Shown one piece after another: positions 40,301-55,300 of a stretch of DNA of 64,000 nucleotides. Origin of the DNA: Liolophura sinensis (taxonomy: Eukaryota > Mollusca > Polyplacophora > Chitonida > Chitonidae); NCBI RefSeq assembly GCF_032854445.1, contig NC_088303.1:22917265-22981264 (forward strand), read 5' to 3'. The translations under genes and the position numbers were made by a program. Every line of letters starts with the position of its first letter. The stretch's first letter is position 1. The notes beneath the pieces were generated by a model. It was not told where the DNA came from. It saw nothing but the letters and a program-made list of their open reading frames with translations, and searched no databases.

Positions 40301-43300
40301 CATAAATCATAAAGCATGTGCCGAGATCATAAGATCATAAACTTTTGGTACTAAAATTTACTTTTTTCCAACTGGAGATTGTCTTCCGTTCCAGTCATTA
40401 ACCTTCAAAGTATCTTTCTTTATAGATCAGTAGAGCTGACATAATCCGGCATAATTGTAGTCATGGGCAAAATTTTGTCAGATATGATGATTAAGCTATA
40501 AAAATGCAATTATTAATCAAGTGCCTCTGTGTGTTTTTGTCACTCCAGCTATTGCTCACAGCATCCTTGGAGGAAGACTTCTTATGACCCCAACAGACAT
40601 TCCATTTTTGCCATAGATGATGAAAGTGAAGACGACGAAAGTGCTGGTGATACAGATGATGAACTTGTGCAGGACACATCCAGGAACAGCCAGCCACTGA
40701 ATCAGGTCACCAGCATATCCTCTGGAGTGACTGACTTAGATTTGGCTGAGGACATAAGAGACGATAATGGTTGTCCTGGTGGTAGTAGTGAGATTCTCCT
40801 ACCAGAGTCTTCAACCAATGAGAATAGGACACCCAGGGCACTGGCCAATCTGATGTACTCTTGTGGGAAGAATTCACAGGGTTGTGATTGTAGTGTTGAA
40901 CATCAGACGTCAAAAACTGTGCCTGAGAACTTGATGAGCTTTTGTGAAGGCTGTAATCAGTGTGCAGGTGAAGCGGGCTGTGTTCGCCATTTCTATCCTG
41001 TACGCACATCACAAAGTTGCACACTAGACAACAATGACGAGGATAATATTGCAAAAGGTTAAGTTCAGACACCGTTCCATTTTACCACGTTTTGTTATTT
41101 TTAATTGCCGTTTGAAATATTAGTTCATTGAAATTAAGTTTTGTTGTTGAATTAATGCAGTATCTTTTGCTTTGCATCTACATACTATCTTGACCTATTT
41201 TGTTGCATATTCTTCCTGTTGTCCAATTGCGTTCAGATTTTGATGCCACAATACCTCACGGTAAACCCCATTTGTTTGGTACGCTATCAAAAAACGCCCC
41301 ATTGTGAAGGTGTGAACATATCCAGCTTGTTATGCATGACTTACTTCAGTATTAATTGGACCTTTTATTAGACAAAATACATTGTCTCATTGTCTTGAAT
41401 ACATAAATAAACGTACAATTCTGCCATTTGATCAGTTGCTTTTCCCTAATGTCATCAGTATGAATTCATTGTTATCCTTTACCGTTACCACTATGATTTT
41501 TTTGTACATTGAATGGAAATTTAGTTGACCTACCTGTAATGTACATGTAGCAGACTGGGAATGAGCAGTCATATTTATGTTGAATGGTTAAGTTTATAGA
41601 AAACAAGTGTTTTATGTGCTGTTAGAATGTTTTATTGAATGGTTTTATGAGGATTTGTCTGGGTACATCCAGGTTGGTATATCCATACTATACATGGACT
41701 TGGTAGATACATGTCTGTGTGTGATAAATGTATATCCATGCTATACATGGACTTGGTAGATACATGTCTGCGTGTGATAAATGTATATTCATGCTATACA
41801 TGGACTTGGTAGATACATGTCTGCGTGTGATAAATGTATATTCATGCTATACATGGACATGTCTTTGTTTGATACATGTATATCCATGCTATACATGGAC
41901 TTGGTAGATACATGTCTGTGTGTGATACATGTATATCCATGCTATACATGGACTTGGTAGATACATGTCTTTGTGTGATACATGTATATCCATGCTATAC
42001 ATGGACATGTCTTTGTGTGATACATGTATATCCATGCTATACATTGACATGTCTTTGTGTGATACATGTATATCCATGCTATACATGGACTTGGTCCATA
42101 TTGTCTGTGATATCTTCTAAGTATTTATAATTTGAAAGAAAATACATTTTCCTTTGTTATAATATAACAATGATAATAGTTCACATATTATGAAATGATC
42201 CATTTCACACTGGATTACCTACTCTTGCCATTTTATACACTTTTAGAGCAAAGATTATATGTACACTATTTATTCTGAGGTATTTTACTTACTCTATACT
42301 TTTATACATCAGTATTACATTTCTTAAGAAAGTGTAAGGCATATAAAATAAAACTTCACTCACACTGAGATATACTGTCATCCAAACTTTTATTTTGTTT
42401 TATGGCATATGCGTTGCAGTGGCTTGGTAAGCTTGTAGCAGTATGCGCGTACTCCTTTCAGTACATGCGCCGCTCTCCACACTCGCTTTACAGTTCTGTC
42501 ATCGCTAGGCAAGATTAACCTTTGGAGCCTTTGCCACTCATGTAGGCTGGCTTGTCACTGGTGTCCTTGTGTGGAACTGTCTAATCAGCATTCTTCAATA
42601 AAATTGCTTCATGTGTTGGTTAGAGTCATGTTGTACACACTCAAATAAATAGAATGTACGTGTATATATGTGTAAGTATTATTAGAAAGAAAAAAACCTT
42701 GAGGCAGAGTTTTTGTGTTCTGTGACCCCAGTGACCTTGGTGTTGTTCATAATTTTGTACAAATTTTGGTCGCGGTGGCAGTAATGTAAAGCGAATGTAT
42801 AGAGCAGCGCATGTGCTGTAAGGTGTATGCAGTATGTAACATATAAATTACTATGTGTGGTTGCTGTAAACATGGTAAAGGAAGTCTTGGTTTCCTGAAC
42901 CAAATTTTGTAAAATTGTTGACTCCTGGTACCTGATAAATTAAATCACGACAGGGGTGGAAACATGGAAGTTTGTCATCATCATTAATGTACATACATTA
43001 TATAACATTTCCAGGACAGTTATGAACTTTGACTTCCCAAATTAATTCATGTACATACGTATTGTCCAACTTTGTAAAAATAAATAATTACCCTTCAAAA
43101 CTTATTGACAGAACTTGAACATAGAGTGTTTTAAAAGTCGAAAATTTGAAGGCTATCGCAAAATACGTGAGCTACAATGTATAAGAAGGTAGCAAAGACT
43201 TTTCAATAATTTCTGTGATGGAAGAAAAAATAACCCACAAAAATGCAAATGTGAAACAATTATATACATAGTTTACAACAATTCTAGTTCATTGTGAGCA

Positions 43301-46300
43301 GAAAGTACAGGAAGGATGGACTACATGTGTGCAATGGCATGTCAGTGGGAATTCGGAGCAACGTAAGGTTAAATGGAAGTCAGACGGAAGTCTCATTATG
43401 TTAAGTTCATTATGCTTGACACTTTTAATCAGCTCATTTTATTATACCCTAAGATTTATTACACTTGATCATGCTTCACAAACGCGTAAAATTAAAAAAA
43501 ATAGCCATTTTTTTTCACATGTTTGACATCCATCACATAACCTTGCTTGACTGTTGCCGTGACAATATGTTAATTTAACCTATACCTTCACAGCTTTATA
43601 AAGGGTCTCTTTTTATTATCCTCATCCTAAACCGTTTAACTGAGCTGAATTGACTGACAGCTGTGTAACTGTCAGCATTTTACTTGTTTAGAATGACATA
43701 ATAGATTAATGATTTGATACAATGAGAGCCGCCAGGGAGATGCCTTCAGGCAATATGCCCCTGATGAAAAACCTGGGCATTTAATTTAAATAAAAGAGAA
43801 ACATTTGCTGATTTGAGCAGCCTATTGATTTCTTGCAATCTGGAAGCCCTGGTTAACACAGTGCAATACAATACATAGGTCTACATTTATACCAACCACT
43901 TCTAAATAAACTATCGGCCCCTATAGCACAGTTGGTAGATCGTCTGGTTTGGGGGTGGAAGATCCAGGGTCAATCTTGGGTTGGGTCACACCTAAGACCT
44001 TAAGAAAGAGGAAGTTTTCAGCATTAAGGGAATAGTGCAACGACTGGTTGGCCTGTATCAATATAATGGAGCGGCTTTCTTGCCTTCGGTAAATCGTCTC
44101 AGTGAGGCAGCACTAGATAAAAGAGTGATGGAAATCTGCCCTGCAATAAGGAGGCACATTACATACACTCTAAAGACCCCTTTGTCGTCATATGACTGAA
44201 AAATTGTTAAGTATGACGTTAAACCCCAAGCACTCATTCACTCACTCTAAATAACCTGGGGCCCCAACGGTTAACGATCACGTCAGCACAATGCAACGAC
44301 CACGGTGCCTCTCACTAATGCAGTCACTGTGAGTTCAAGTCCAGCTCATGCTGGCTTCCTCTCCAGCCGTACAGGAGAAGGTCAGCCTGCGGATGGTCGT
44401 TGGTTTCCCTCTGGCTCTGCCCGGTTTCCTCCCACCACAATGTTGGCCACAGTCATATAAGGGAAACATTCTTGAGTACGGCGTAAAACACCAATCAGAT
44501 ATATAGATTTATACCAACCACTTCTAAATAAACTTGACATTAAAGTCTAAATGTAAACTTAGTGTAACTAACTTGTAACTAACAAAGGAATTGATTTTTG
44601 CAGATGTTATTATACTGTCAACATGTCGAGGTGATACATGTCAACAAGCCAGTGCTTCAACGACCTGACCTAAGTGGACCTTTTGTTACACATTATAAAA
44701 CTTTTTAGTAGATAAAACACAATCCTACTTTGGGATTTAACAGATAAATGTGTACACATAGGCTTGTTTACGCAATTTTTTAAAAAAAATTTTTGGTTTG
44801 TTTTTTTTTTTTTTTCATCTTTGGTACAGTGCTGTAATATTTAATACAACAGTTGTTCACCATTGTTCACCACTTCCCCTTGTGGCCAAGAGTTAACTTA
44901 TTAACTTCAGTCATTAATTTACGAGGTTGTGAGTAGTTAAAACTTACAATGAATGTACACACACACATATATATATATATACTGTAATTCTCCAACATTT
45001 TCACATGTTTGCAAGGTGTTTATTTAAGTATATTATGAGAACAGTATTCTGCATAGACAGATAGAAATTTTTTTCACTTTTTATGAAATCCTGAAATTGG
45101 TCAAACCAGCCAGTGCAGTTTTGTCTGTGAAAGCAAATGGAAAAGGTGCATAAATCTGACAGAAAGTTGCCCTTCCATCTGCGAAAACGGTTGAGGAATT
45201 AGGGTTGTCAGTGTTTGGAAAAGGGATGGGGTAGTAATTAAGGTACATGTAAATCATATGACACCAATTGAGGAATTGGTTGTGTATACGTATAGCTGCC
45301 AAAGTACAACATTTTAAGTTCTAACAGTTTTTTTGTTACCATATATTTTTGATTGAATCTAAATACATTTACCACTCGCCCCCATATACATTTACTTTTA
45401 CTGAGTATATATGGTGGGCTGAGCAGTAACAGGGGCATGTATATGGTTTATAAATGTACCCATTTTGGATTCCAAAAGTTTAATCTTCTTCAATTCAAAA
45501 CAAAATATTTGAAACTGGATAATTGTCTAACTTGGCTTAAATAATACTACCATGTTTAGTTTGCTTTTAGGCTAAATTTTAGGCTAAATCCTTGAGGTTT
45601 TTTTTTTGAAAATTAAACGAGGCCTGTACTTTACATTGAAGCTAAGAGCAGTTGTGAAGATTTTCTTATGCAAGGATTTGTATCCTGACAACTATTATAG
45701 TCTTTGTTCAGAATTTATTATCTGACTGAGATCTATGGCCGACAAAAGTGTGGATCAAGTTTTATCATCTGTTTTACGTGAAGGAATGCTGGCCACGATT
45801 CATTGATAACAGAGAGAGATATCGCAGCTTTGACCTAAAAGATTTAGTTTGTCTTTTATCATGAATGGTAAACAGCCAACCAGCAAAGGGCTGGCACAAT
45901 GAAAACATCTGATCCTGAACTACATATAATAGCTAAGTAAAACCATCGCTAGCTGTGACTTTGACTGTGGCTGACTGGGACACCTGACTGTCACAATTTG
46001 GAGTTCATGTTACAAATTTAAAAGTGTACTATGTACATATACATGTATGATTTTTGATTTAATTACATGTGGAACATACATGTAGAGAATTCACACCTGT
46101 ATTTTATAGTCTGATTTTCTGCGGTGGTGCCTTTAGCCCTATAAATGCTACAATGGGAAACCAGAATGGTCTGAATGAGGCCCCAGAGGGGTGGACACAG
46201 GGGAGTGGTGGGTGAAAGCAGGGTGGTGTGTGAGAGGGGGACTGGCGGTGTTACAAAGTGTTAAATGTAAGCAATGCAAACGTGGATGTTGTCCTGTGAT

Positions 46301-49300
46301 TTCACACCGGGATATATTAGTGGCGTGCGGTCCCATCACTTCATCTCTTATCCTGATTAATTCAAGAGACTGAATGTCCAGGAACGCAAACCATCGGGAA
46401 TAACAACAGTGCATGGCTACAGAGACACATGAGTAACATCTGCCTTCAGAGTGATTACAAATCACACTGTTTGTGAGATCATAAATGGTTTATTTGACTG
46501 AACAGTATGTTATAACATTTGAACGACTTGGTAACACGTCAGTATAGGACATGTAATTACTCCCCGTCATCGGTCTATAATTGAAACAAGCACTGTAATA
46601 TTCAGTAATTTTCTTTTCCAGTTATTCTCAATCCCAACATTTATTACAGTGGTGAATAATATTTTACATTCAGTATAAAATTCTCGTCAGTAAATTCAAG
46701 CCACGATTTACAAAAAGGCACTTGTGAAGGAACAACCTATTTGTTTTTGTTTTGATAGTTGAATAAATCTCTCTGTAGCATTAACCTTCCAAAAAGCCTT
46801 TTCTATCACAAAATTCCAAGTTAATGCATTTTTTTATTCAACTTTAATCATGTATCAAGTTCAAACATTTTTTTTTATTTAAAAATTGAAAAAAAAGTCT
46901 TATATGGTTGGCCTATCATTGCAATACTTCAGTGTTTGAAATTTGTTTTTGAGTTCACTTATAAGTCATTTGAGAGTATGTAAAGAGTTCATTTGTACAC
47001 AAATTTTGAATGCTTGAAAGGAAAGAAGGTGTAATATATTTCACTGCATTCTCAAGTCACCAGAATTCAGAATTAAGTGGTGTTGCATTTCTTATTCAGT
47101 AATGATTGGTTGTCTCAGTCATGCTATCATACTACACATGGTGTTATTAGTAAACATTTTCTTGACAAGTCAGGGTTCATTATTGTAAATGATCATTTGG
47201 CAAACAGCCAGTAATGTTTCAGTGTTTTCACATCATTTGAAAAACACTGACTAATACAAGTATTTTAATTTGAAAACGGTTAGTACAGTTAGAGGTCATT
47301 TGATGGCGAAAGGGAAATTACAGATACACTGAACAATTAAAAGAAAGTGTGTAATAAGATGAAAAGTGTTAGTGAATATTGCAGTTGAGTGCAGTTGAAT
47401 AGTGCACTAGTTGTTTTTCTTAACTTTATAAGCTTTTATCTTCTTAACTTTTATATGTATTTACAAGTGTGCATTCAGTTTTAGACATGCAATTATAAAT
47501 CACTAGACTCTCTGGCCTATACACGCAAGTACTAGTATATATGTCATTTTGCATTTGACTGGAGAAATAATACATGTAATTGAGTAAATCTGGCATATAA
47601 TATGATATTATATCCCAGGGTAAATATACAAGACTTATAAGTCTTATTATTTGTGAGAGTTTTGAGCCAAATTGCTGGTCACCTTATGACTGGCTTAGTA
47701 TTTGTATGATTTTATGTTTTCAGCATTTGCGTTCCGTAAAGTTCCATGTGAATTTGTACACATGGAGTAACGTTAGAGTAACGCCCATTGTCTGACTCTG
47801 GGGGTCTACTTTAGCGTGTAAACTCATCATCTATAGTAACAAGAGGATTGGGCCAGTCTGGAGATTAATTGATCTTTTGTGTAAACAATTGCTAGAACTG
47901 TTATTGCTAAAGGGTCTTAATATAGCTATGTGTTGTACAATGGTCTTAGAGTCAAGTGGCTCACCAGCCACTGACTGCCTTTGTCCTATGATTGTGTGGC
48001 ACTGCCCCAATGGACCCTCCCGTAACCAGGGTAAACAACATGGCTGACTCCTGTGCAGCCAGATTGAAACATGTTTCAAGCTGCATTCAGGGGGCAACAA
48101 CCTTGTTTTGGTAACTGGCACAACCCAGTCAGGCTGTGGACATAAAGTTTATCTTTGCATGAAGTGGACCCCTGCTTCTGGTTGAAGCTGGCATGTGAAC
48201 GCCCTGAAGTGTTTGTTGATTAAGCCAATGTGCTTGTAAACTTCGGTGGTTATAATGTTATATGCATGAAAACACTGGTCTACACTCTGTCAGTTAAGCT
48301 GGGTGTTTGCATGGTTATTATTTTGACTGCCACTATACTCAGGTCTTCCAGTTCAGTGGCAGTATAGCCTGTCTGGATACATACAGTAGACCTACATGGC
48401 AATTTGACAAGAAAACAAAATTGTTGTGTGCTGCGGCCATTTGTTGAAAGTGAAGCCCACCTGGTATTGTCACTGGCTGGTTTTCTTGTCTTTAAGAGGT
48501 GTCCTCAGACAATGCATTTGTTGATTTGGATCATCATGGATATATGGAATGGGGTCCTCCCCCAGTAAAACAATCGCTGAGGCCCACACCAAGGTTAATT
48601 TCTCAGACCAGCCCACAGAAAGTTGCAGACTTTCTTTCTGCTCCACTACAGAAGGCAGAGTCAGGTTACGGAAGCCTTGAAGGGTGATCGTGTAGTGCTT
48701 CAAACCAGTTTGCAGTGGACAATAGTAGCGATTTTGGCAAGCAACCCGAAACCAATGACAATTCTGCTGCAGACGCCATTAGTGTGAGAACAGTGTGTTC
48801 TGAGTGTGACAACGACACAATGCCAGTGGACAATGCAGCACGAGGTATGCATTTAGGGTTGGTAAAATACATGCATGTAGTACATATGTCTTCATGATTT
48901 TCGATTGTAGGAACACTGAAAAGGGGTTTACAAACATTTTTGTCTATATATGGTCAACAGAGAAAGTCAATTATGGTTTCGAGAAATCAGGCACTGAATT
49001 AGTGGGTTACCAAGCTGGTTTTCCTTTGATATAACTTATCTACAACTACTTCGGAAAGGCAATCCCACTTCCAATATGTTATTCTGTGGTGTCATTATCA
49101 TATAAGACAAAGCAGATCAAGAAGACCATGAATATACATGATGTAATAATTCACTCTTTGTGAATTGTGGGTGGGTGTATTTTGGGAAAGTCAGGGTGGC
49201 GATGAGGAGTGGGAAAGAGATTCATTTGCCATGAACAGGCCCACAAGTGTTTTTTTTCTGTGTTTCTATGTTCCTCATGCTGAACTGTGGGTTGGTGTAT

Positions 49301-52300
49301 CTTTGGAGATTTGGGAGTGGTGATGAGGGAAGTAGTGGGAAGGAGAATCATTTGCCATAAACAGGCCCACAAGTGTGTTATTTCTGTGTTTCTATGTTCC
49401 TTATGCTGAACTGTGGATGGGCGTATCTTTGGAGATTTGGGGGTTGGGACAAGGGGAGTAGTGGGAAAGGAGAATCATTTGCCATAAACAGGCCCACAAG
49501 TGTGTTATTTCTGTGTTTCTATGTTCCTCATGCTGAACTGTGATGGGTGTATCTTTGGAGATTTGGGGGTGGTGATGAGGGATGTAGTGGGGAAGGAGAA
49601 TCATTTGCCACAAACAGGCCCACAAGTGTGTTATTTCTGTGTTTCTATGTTCCTCATGCTGAACTGCGGGTGGTGTATCTTTGGAGATTTGGGGGTGGTG
49701 ATGAGGGAAGTAGTGGGAAAGGAGAATCATTTGCCATAAACAGGCCACAAGTGTGTTATTTCTGTGTTCTATGTTCCTCATGCTGAACTGTGGATGGGTG
49801 TATCTTTGGAGATTTGGGGGTGGTGATGAGGGAAGTAGTGGGGAAGGAGAATCATTTGCCATAAACAGGCCCACAAGTGTGTTATTTCTGTGTTTCTATG
49901 TTCCTCATGCTGAACTGTGGATGGGTGTATCTTTGGAGATTTGGGGGTGGTGATGAGGGAAGTAGTGGAAAGGAGAATCATTTGCCCATAAACAGGCCCA
50001 CAAGTGTGTTATTTCTGTGTTTCTATGTTCCTTATGCTGAACTGTGGATGGGCGTATCTTTGTAGATTTGGGGTGGTGATGAGGGAAGTAGTGGGGAAGG
50101 AGAATCATTGCCATAAACAGGCCCACAAGTGTGTTATTTCCGTGTTTCTATGTTCCTCATGCCAAACTGCGGGTGGGTGTATCTTTGGAGATTTGGGGGT
50201 GGTGATGAGGGAAGTAGTGGGTAGGAGAATCATTTGCCATAAACAGGCCGACAAGTGTGTTATTTCTGTGTTTCTATGTTCCTCATGCTGAACTGTGATG
50301 GGTGTATCTTTGGAGATTTGGGGGTGGTGATGAGGGAAGTAGTGGGAAAGGAGAATCATTTGCCATAAGCAGGCCCACAAGTGTGTTATTTCTGTGTTTC
50401 TATGTTCCTCATGCTGAATTGTGGGTGGGTGTATCTTTGGAGATTTGGGGTGGTGATGAGGGAAGTAGTGGGGAAGGAGAATCATTTGCCATAAACAGGC
50501 CCACAAGTGTGTTATTTCTGTGTTTCTATGTTCCTCATGCTGAACTGTGGATGGGTGTATCTTTGGAGATTTGGGAGTGGTGATGAGAAAGGAGAATCAT
50601 TTGCCATAAACAGGCCCACAAGTGTGTTATTTCTGTGTTTCTATGTTCCTCATGCCAAACTGTGGGTGGGTGTATCTTTGGAGATTTGGGGGTGGTGATG
50701 AGGGAAGTAGTGGGAAAGGAGAATCATTTGCCATAAAGAGACCCACAAGTGTGTTATTTCTGTGTTTCTATGTTCCTCATGCTGAACTGTGGATGGGTGT
50801 ATCTTTGGAGATTTGGGGTGGTGATGAGGGAAGTAGTGGGAAAGGAGAATCATTTGCCATAAGCAGGCCCACAAGTGTGTTATTTCTGTGTTTTCTATGT
50901 TCCTCATGCTGAACTGCGAGTGGTGTATCTTTGGAGATTTGGGGGTGGTGATGAGGGAAGTAGTGGGAAAGGAGAATCATTTGCCATAAAGAGACCCCAC
51001 AAGTGTGTTATTTCTGTGTTTCTATGTTCCTCATGCCAAACTGTGGGTATGCCAAACTGTGGGTGGGTGTATCTTTGGAGATTTGGGGGTGGTGATGAGG
51101 GAAGTAGTGGGGAAGGAGAATCATTTGCCATAAGCAGGCCCACAAGTGTGTTATTTCTGTGTTTCTATGTTCCTTATGCTGAACTGCGAGTGGGTGTATC
51201 TTTGGAGATTTGGGGGTGGTGATGAGGGAAGTAGTGGGTAGGAGAATCATTTGCCATAAACAGGCCAACAAGTGTGTTATTTCTGTGTTTCTATGTTCCT
51301 CATGCTGAACTGTGGATGGGTGTATCTTTGGAGATTTGGGGGTGGTGATGAGGGAAGTAGTGGGAAAGGAGAATCATTTGCCATAAGCAGGCCCACAAGT
51401 GTGTTATTTCTGTGTTTCTATGTTCCTCATGCTGAACTGTGGGTGGGTGTATCTTTGGAGATTTGGGGTGGTGATGAGGAAGTAGTTGGGAAGGAGAATC
51501 ATTTGCCATAAACAGGCCCACAAGTGTGTTATTTCTGTGTTTCTATGTTCCTCATGCTGAACTGTGGATGGGTGTATCTTTGGAGATTTGGGGGTGTGAT
51601 GAGGGAAGTAGTGGGAAGGAGAATCATTTGCCATAAAGAGACCCACAAGTGTGTTATTTCTGTGTTTCTATGTTCCTCATGCCAAACTGTGGGTGGGTGT
51701 ATCTTTGGAGATTTGGGGGTGGTGATGAGGGAAGTAGTGGGGAAGGAGAATCATTTGCCATAAACAGGCCACAAGTGTGTTATTTCTGTGTTTCTATGTT
51801 CCCCATGCTGAACTGTGGATGGGTGTATCTTTGGAGATTTGGGGGTGGTGATGAGGGAAGTAGTGGGGAAGGAGAATCATTTGCCATAAACAGGCCCACA
51901 AGTGTGTTATTTCTGTGTTTCTATGTTCCTCATGCTGAACTGTGGATGGGTGTATCTTTGGAGATTTGGGGGTGGTGATGAGGGAAGTAGTGGGAAAGGA
52001 GAATCATTTGCCATAAGCAGGCCCACAAGTGTGTTATTTCTGTGTTTCTATGTTCCTCATGCTGAATTGTGGTGGGTGTATCTTTGGAGATTTGGGTGGT
52101 GATGACGGGAAGTAGTGGGAAGGAGAATCATTTGCCATAACAGGCCCACAAGTGTGTTATTTCTGTGTTTCTATGTTCCTCATGCTGAACTGTGGATGGG
52201 TGTATCTTTGGAGATTTGGAGTGGTGATGAGAAAGGAGAATCATTTGCCATAAACAGGCCCACAAGTGTGTTATTTCTGTGTTTCTATGTTCCTCATGCC

Positions 52301-55300
52301 AAACTGTGGGTGGGTGTATCTTTGGAGATTTGGGGGTGGTGATGAGGGAAGTAGTGGGAAAGGAGAATCATTTGCCATAAAGAGACCCACAAGTGTGTTA
52401 TTTCTGTGTTTCTATGTTCCTCATGCTGAACTGTGGATGGGTGTATCTTTGGAGATTTGGGGGTGGTTGATGAGGGAAGTAGTGGGAAAGGAGAATCATT
52501 TGCCATAAGCAGGCCCACAAGTGTGTTATTTCTGTGTTTCTATGTTCCTCATGCTGAACTGCGAGTGGGTGTATCTTTGGAGATTTGGGGGTGGTGATGA
52601 GGGAAGTAGTGGGAAAGGAGAATCATTTGCCATAAAGAGACCCACAAGTGTGTTATTTCTGTGTTTCTATGTTCCTCATGCCAAACTGTGGGTGGGTGTA
52701 TCTTTGGAGATTTGGGGGTGGTGATGAGGGAAGTAGTGGGGAAGGAGAATCATTTGCCATAAGCAGGCCCACAAGTGTGTTATTTCTGTGTTTCTATGTT
52801 CCTTATGCTGGGAAGGAGAATCATTTGCCATAAACAGGCCCACAAGTGTGTTATTTCCGTGTTTCTATGTTCCTCATGCTGAACTGTGGATGGGTGTATC
52901 TTTGGAGATTTGGGGGTGGTGATGAGGGAAGTAGTGGGAAAGGAGAATCATTTGCCATAAACAGGCCCACAAGTGTGTTATTTCTGTGTTTCTATGTTCC
53001 TCATGCTGAATTGTGGGTGGGTGTATCTTTGGAGATTTGGGGGTGGTGATGAGGGAAGTAGTGGGGAAGGAGAATCATTTGCCATAAACAGGCCCACAAG
53101 TGTGTTATTTCTGTGTTTCTATGTTCCTCATGCTGAACTGTGGATGGGTGTATCTTTGGAGATTTGGGATTGGTGATGAGAAAGGAGAATCATTTGCCAT
53201 AAACAGGCCCACAAGTGTGTTATTTCTGTGTTTCTATGTTCCTCATGCCAAACTGTGGGTGGGTGTATCTTTGGAGATTTGGGGGTGGTGATGAAGGAAG
53301 TAGTGGGAAAGGAGAATCATTTGCCATAAAGAGACCCACAAGTGTGTTATTTCTGTGTTTCTATGTTCCTCATGCTGAACTGTGGATGGGTGTATCTTTG
53401 GAGATTTGGGGGTGGTGATGAGGGAAGTAGTGGGAAAGGAGAATCATTTGCCATAAGCAGGCCCACAAGTGTGTTATTTCTGTGTTTCTATGTTCCTCAT
53501 GCTGAACTGCGAGTGGGTGTATCTTTGGAGATTTGGGGGTGGTGATGAAGGAAGTAGTGGGTAGGAGAATCATTTGCCATAAAGAGACCCACAAGTGTGT
53601 TATTTCTGTGTTTCTATGTTCCTCATGCCAAACTGTGGGTGGGTGTATCTTTGGAGATTTGGGGGTGGTGATGAGGGAAGTAGTGGGAAAGGAGAATCAT
53701 TTGCCATAAACAGGCCCACAAGTGTGTTATTTCTGTGTTTCTATGTTCCTTATGCTGAACTGCGGGTGGGTGTATCTTTGGAGATTTGGGGGTGGTGATG
53801 AGGGAAGTAGTGGGAAAGGAGAATCATTTGCCATAAACAGGCCCACAAGTGTGTTATTTCTGTGTTTCTGTGTTCCTCGTGCTGAACTGTGGATGGGTGT
53901 ATCTTTGTAGATTTGGGGGTGGTGATGAGGGATGTAGTGGGAAAGGAGAATCATTGCCATAAACAGGCCCACAAGTGTGTTATTTCCGTGTTTCTATGTT
54001 CCTCGTGCTGAACTGTGGATGGGTATATCTTTGGAGATTTGGGAGTGGTGATGAGGGGAGTAGTGGGAAAGGAGAATCATTTGCCATAAACAGGCCCACA
54101 AGTGTGTTATTTCTGTGTTTCTATGTTCCTCATGCTGAATTGTGGGTGGGTGTATCTTTGGAGATTTGGGAGTGGTGATGAGGGAAGTAGTGGGGAAGGA
54201 GAATCATTTGCCATAAAGAGACCAAAAAGTGTGTTATTTCTGTGTTTCTATGTTCCTCATGCCAAACTGCGGGTGGGTGTATCTTTGGAGATTTGGGGGT
54301 GGTGATGAGGGAAGTAGTGGGGAAGGAGAATCATTTGCCATAAAGAGACCAACAAGTGTGTTATTTCTGTGTTTCTATGTTCCTCATGCCAAACTGCGGG
54401 TGGGTGTATCTTTGGAGATTTGGGGGTGGTGATGAGGGAAGTAGTGGGGAAGGAGAATCATTTGCCATAAAGAGGCCAAAAGTGTGTTATTTCTGTGTTT
54501 CTATGTTCCTCATGCCAAACTGCGGGTGGGTGTATCTTTGGAGATTTGGGGGTGGTGATGAGGGAAGTAGTGGGGAAGGAGAATCATTTGCCATAAAGAG
54601 ACCAACAAGTGTGTTATTTCTGTGTTTCTATGTTCCCCATTGACATCATTTCTGAGCTATATCAGATTAACTACAGGCTGCATCCAATGCAGTATTACAG
54701 TCAGAAATTAAACAACAATTAATTCCCTTGCACTGCATTGTATTTGCAATTGCATTTACAGCTTAAAATTTGCAATATTTCTTTTATTTGTTTGATTGGT
54801 GTTTTACGCTGTACTTAAAAATATTTCACTTATACATTGGTGGCAAGCATTATAGTGAGGGGAAACAGGGCAGAGCCCTGGTAGAACTCACGAGCATCCA
54901 CAGGTTGTTGTAAGACTTTTCCACATACAACGGGAGAGGAAGCCAGCATGCATGTGAGCTCTCATGATTTCATTTATGGCAGACAAGAACGTAACTAATG
55001 TCTTCAGGTGCACATGGTAATTCTTATGAACTGTGTCAAACAAATATATATAATTATAAGGTGCATCTGATGATCGGTATCGTCAGTCTATTTTTGTCCT
55101 GTATTCTATGGTAAGGTACAGTTGTACATGTAAGACATCTGGTTTGCCGTTATAGGCCCGATATAGTCTATGGTCTTCGGTTGTCTTGTATCAGCTACAA
55201 CTCTTACACAGAATTTATGAACATGAATTAAGCAGTTTTATTCAAGATTCAGTGTTGTACTTTGGGATATCACCTCGTTATCCATGTGTCCCAAGGCTAC

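Larger units (their letters stand above)
41058..48496 (+). other. Intron 5, 7.4 kb
   Basis: Contains a 53-bp minisatellite and two complete tRNA-derived SINEs. The stretches 42101-43914 and 44516-48496 hold no recognised gene; they contain homopolymer runs, a CA/TA microsatellite (about 44958-44981) and short minus-strand open frames (45081-45302, 46148-46465, 47831-48121) without splice support. Confidence 0.8.

Noticed and set aside
45081-45302. 73-codon minus frame
   Set aside because: Last 40 residues look protein-like, yet no splice signals or partner exon.
49151-54643. Dozens of 60-157 codon frames on both strands
   Set aside because: They recur exactly at the 127-base repeat period within an intron; repeat by-products.
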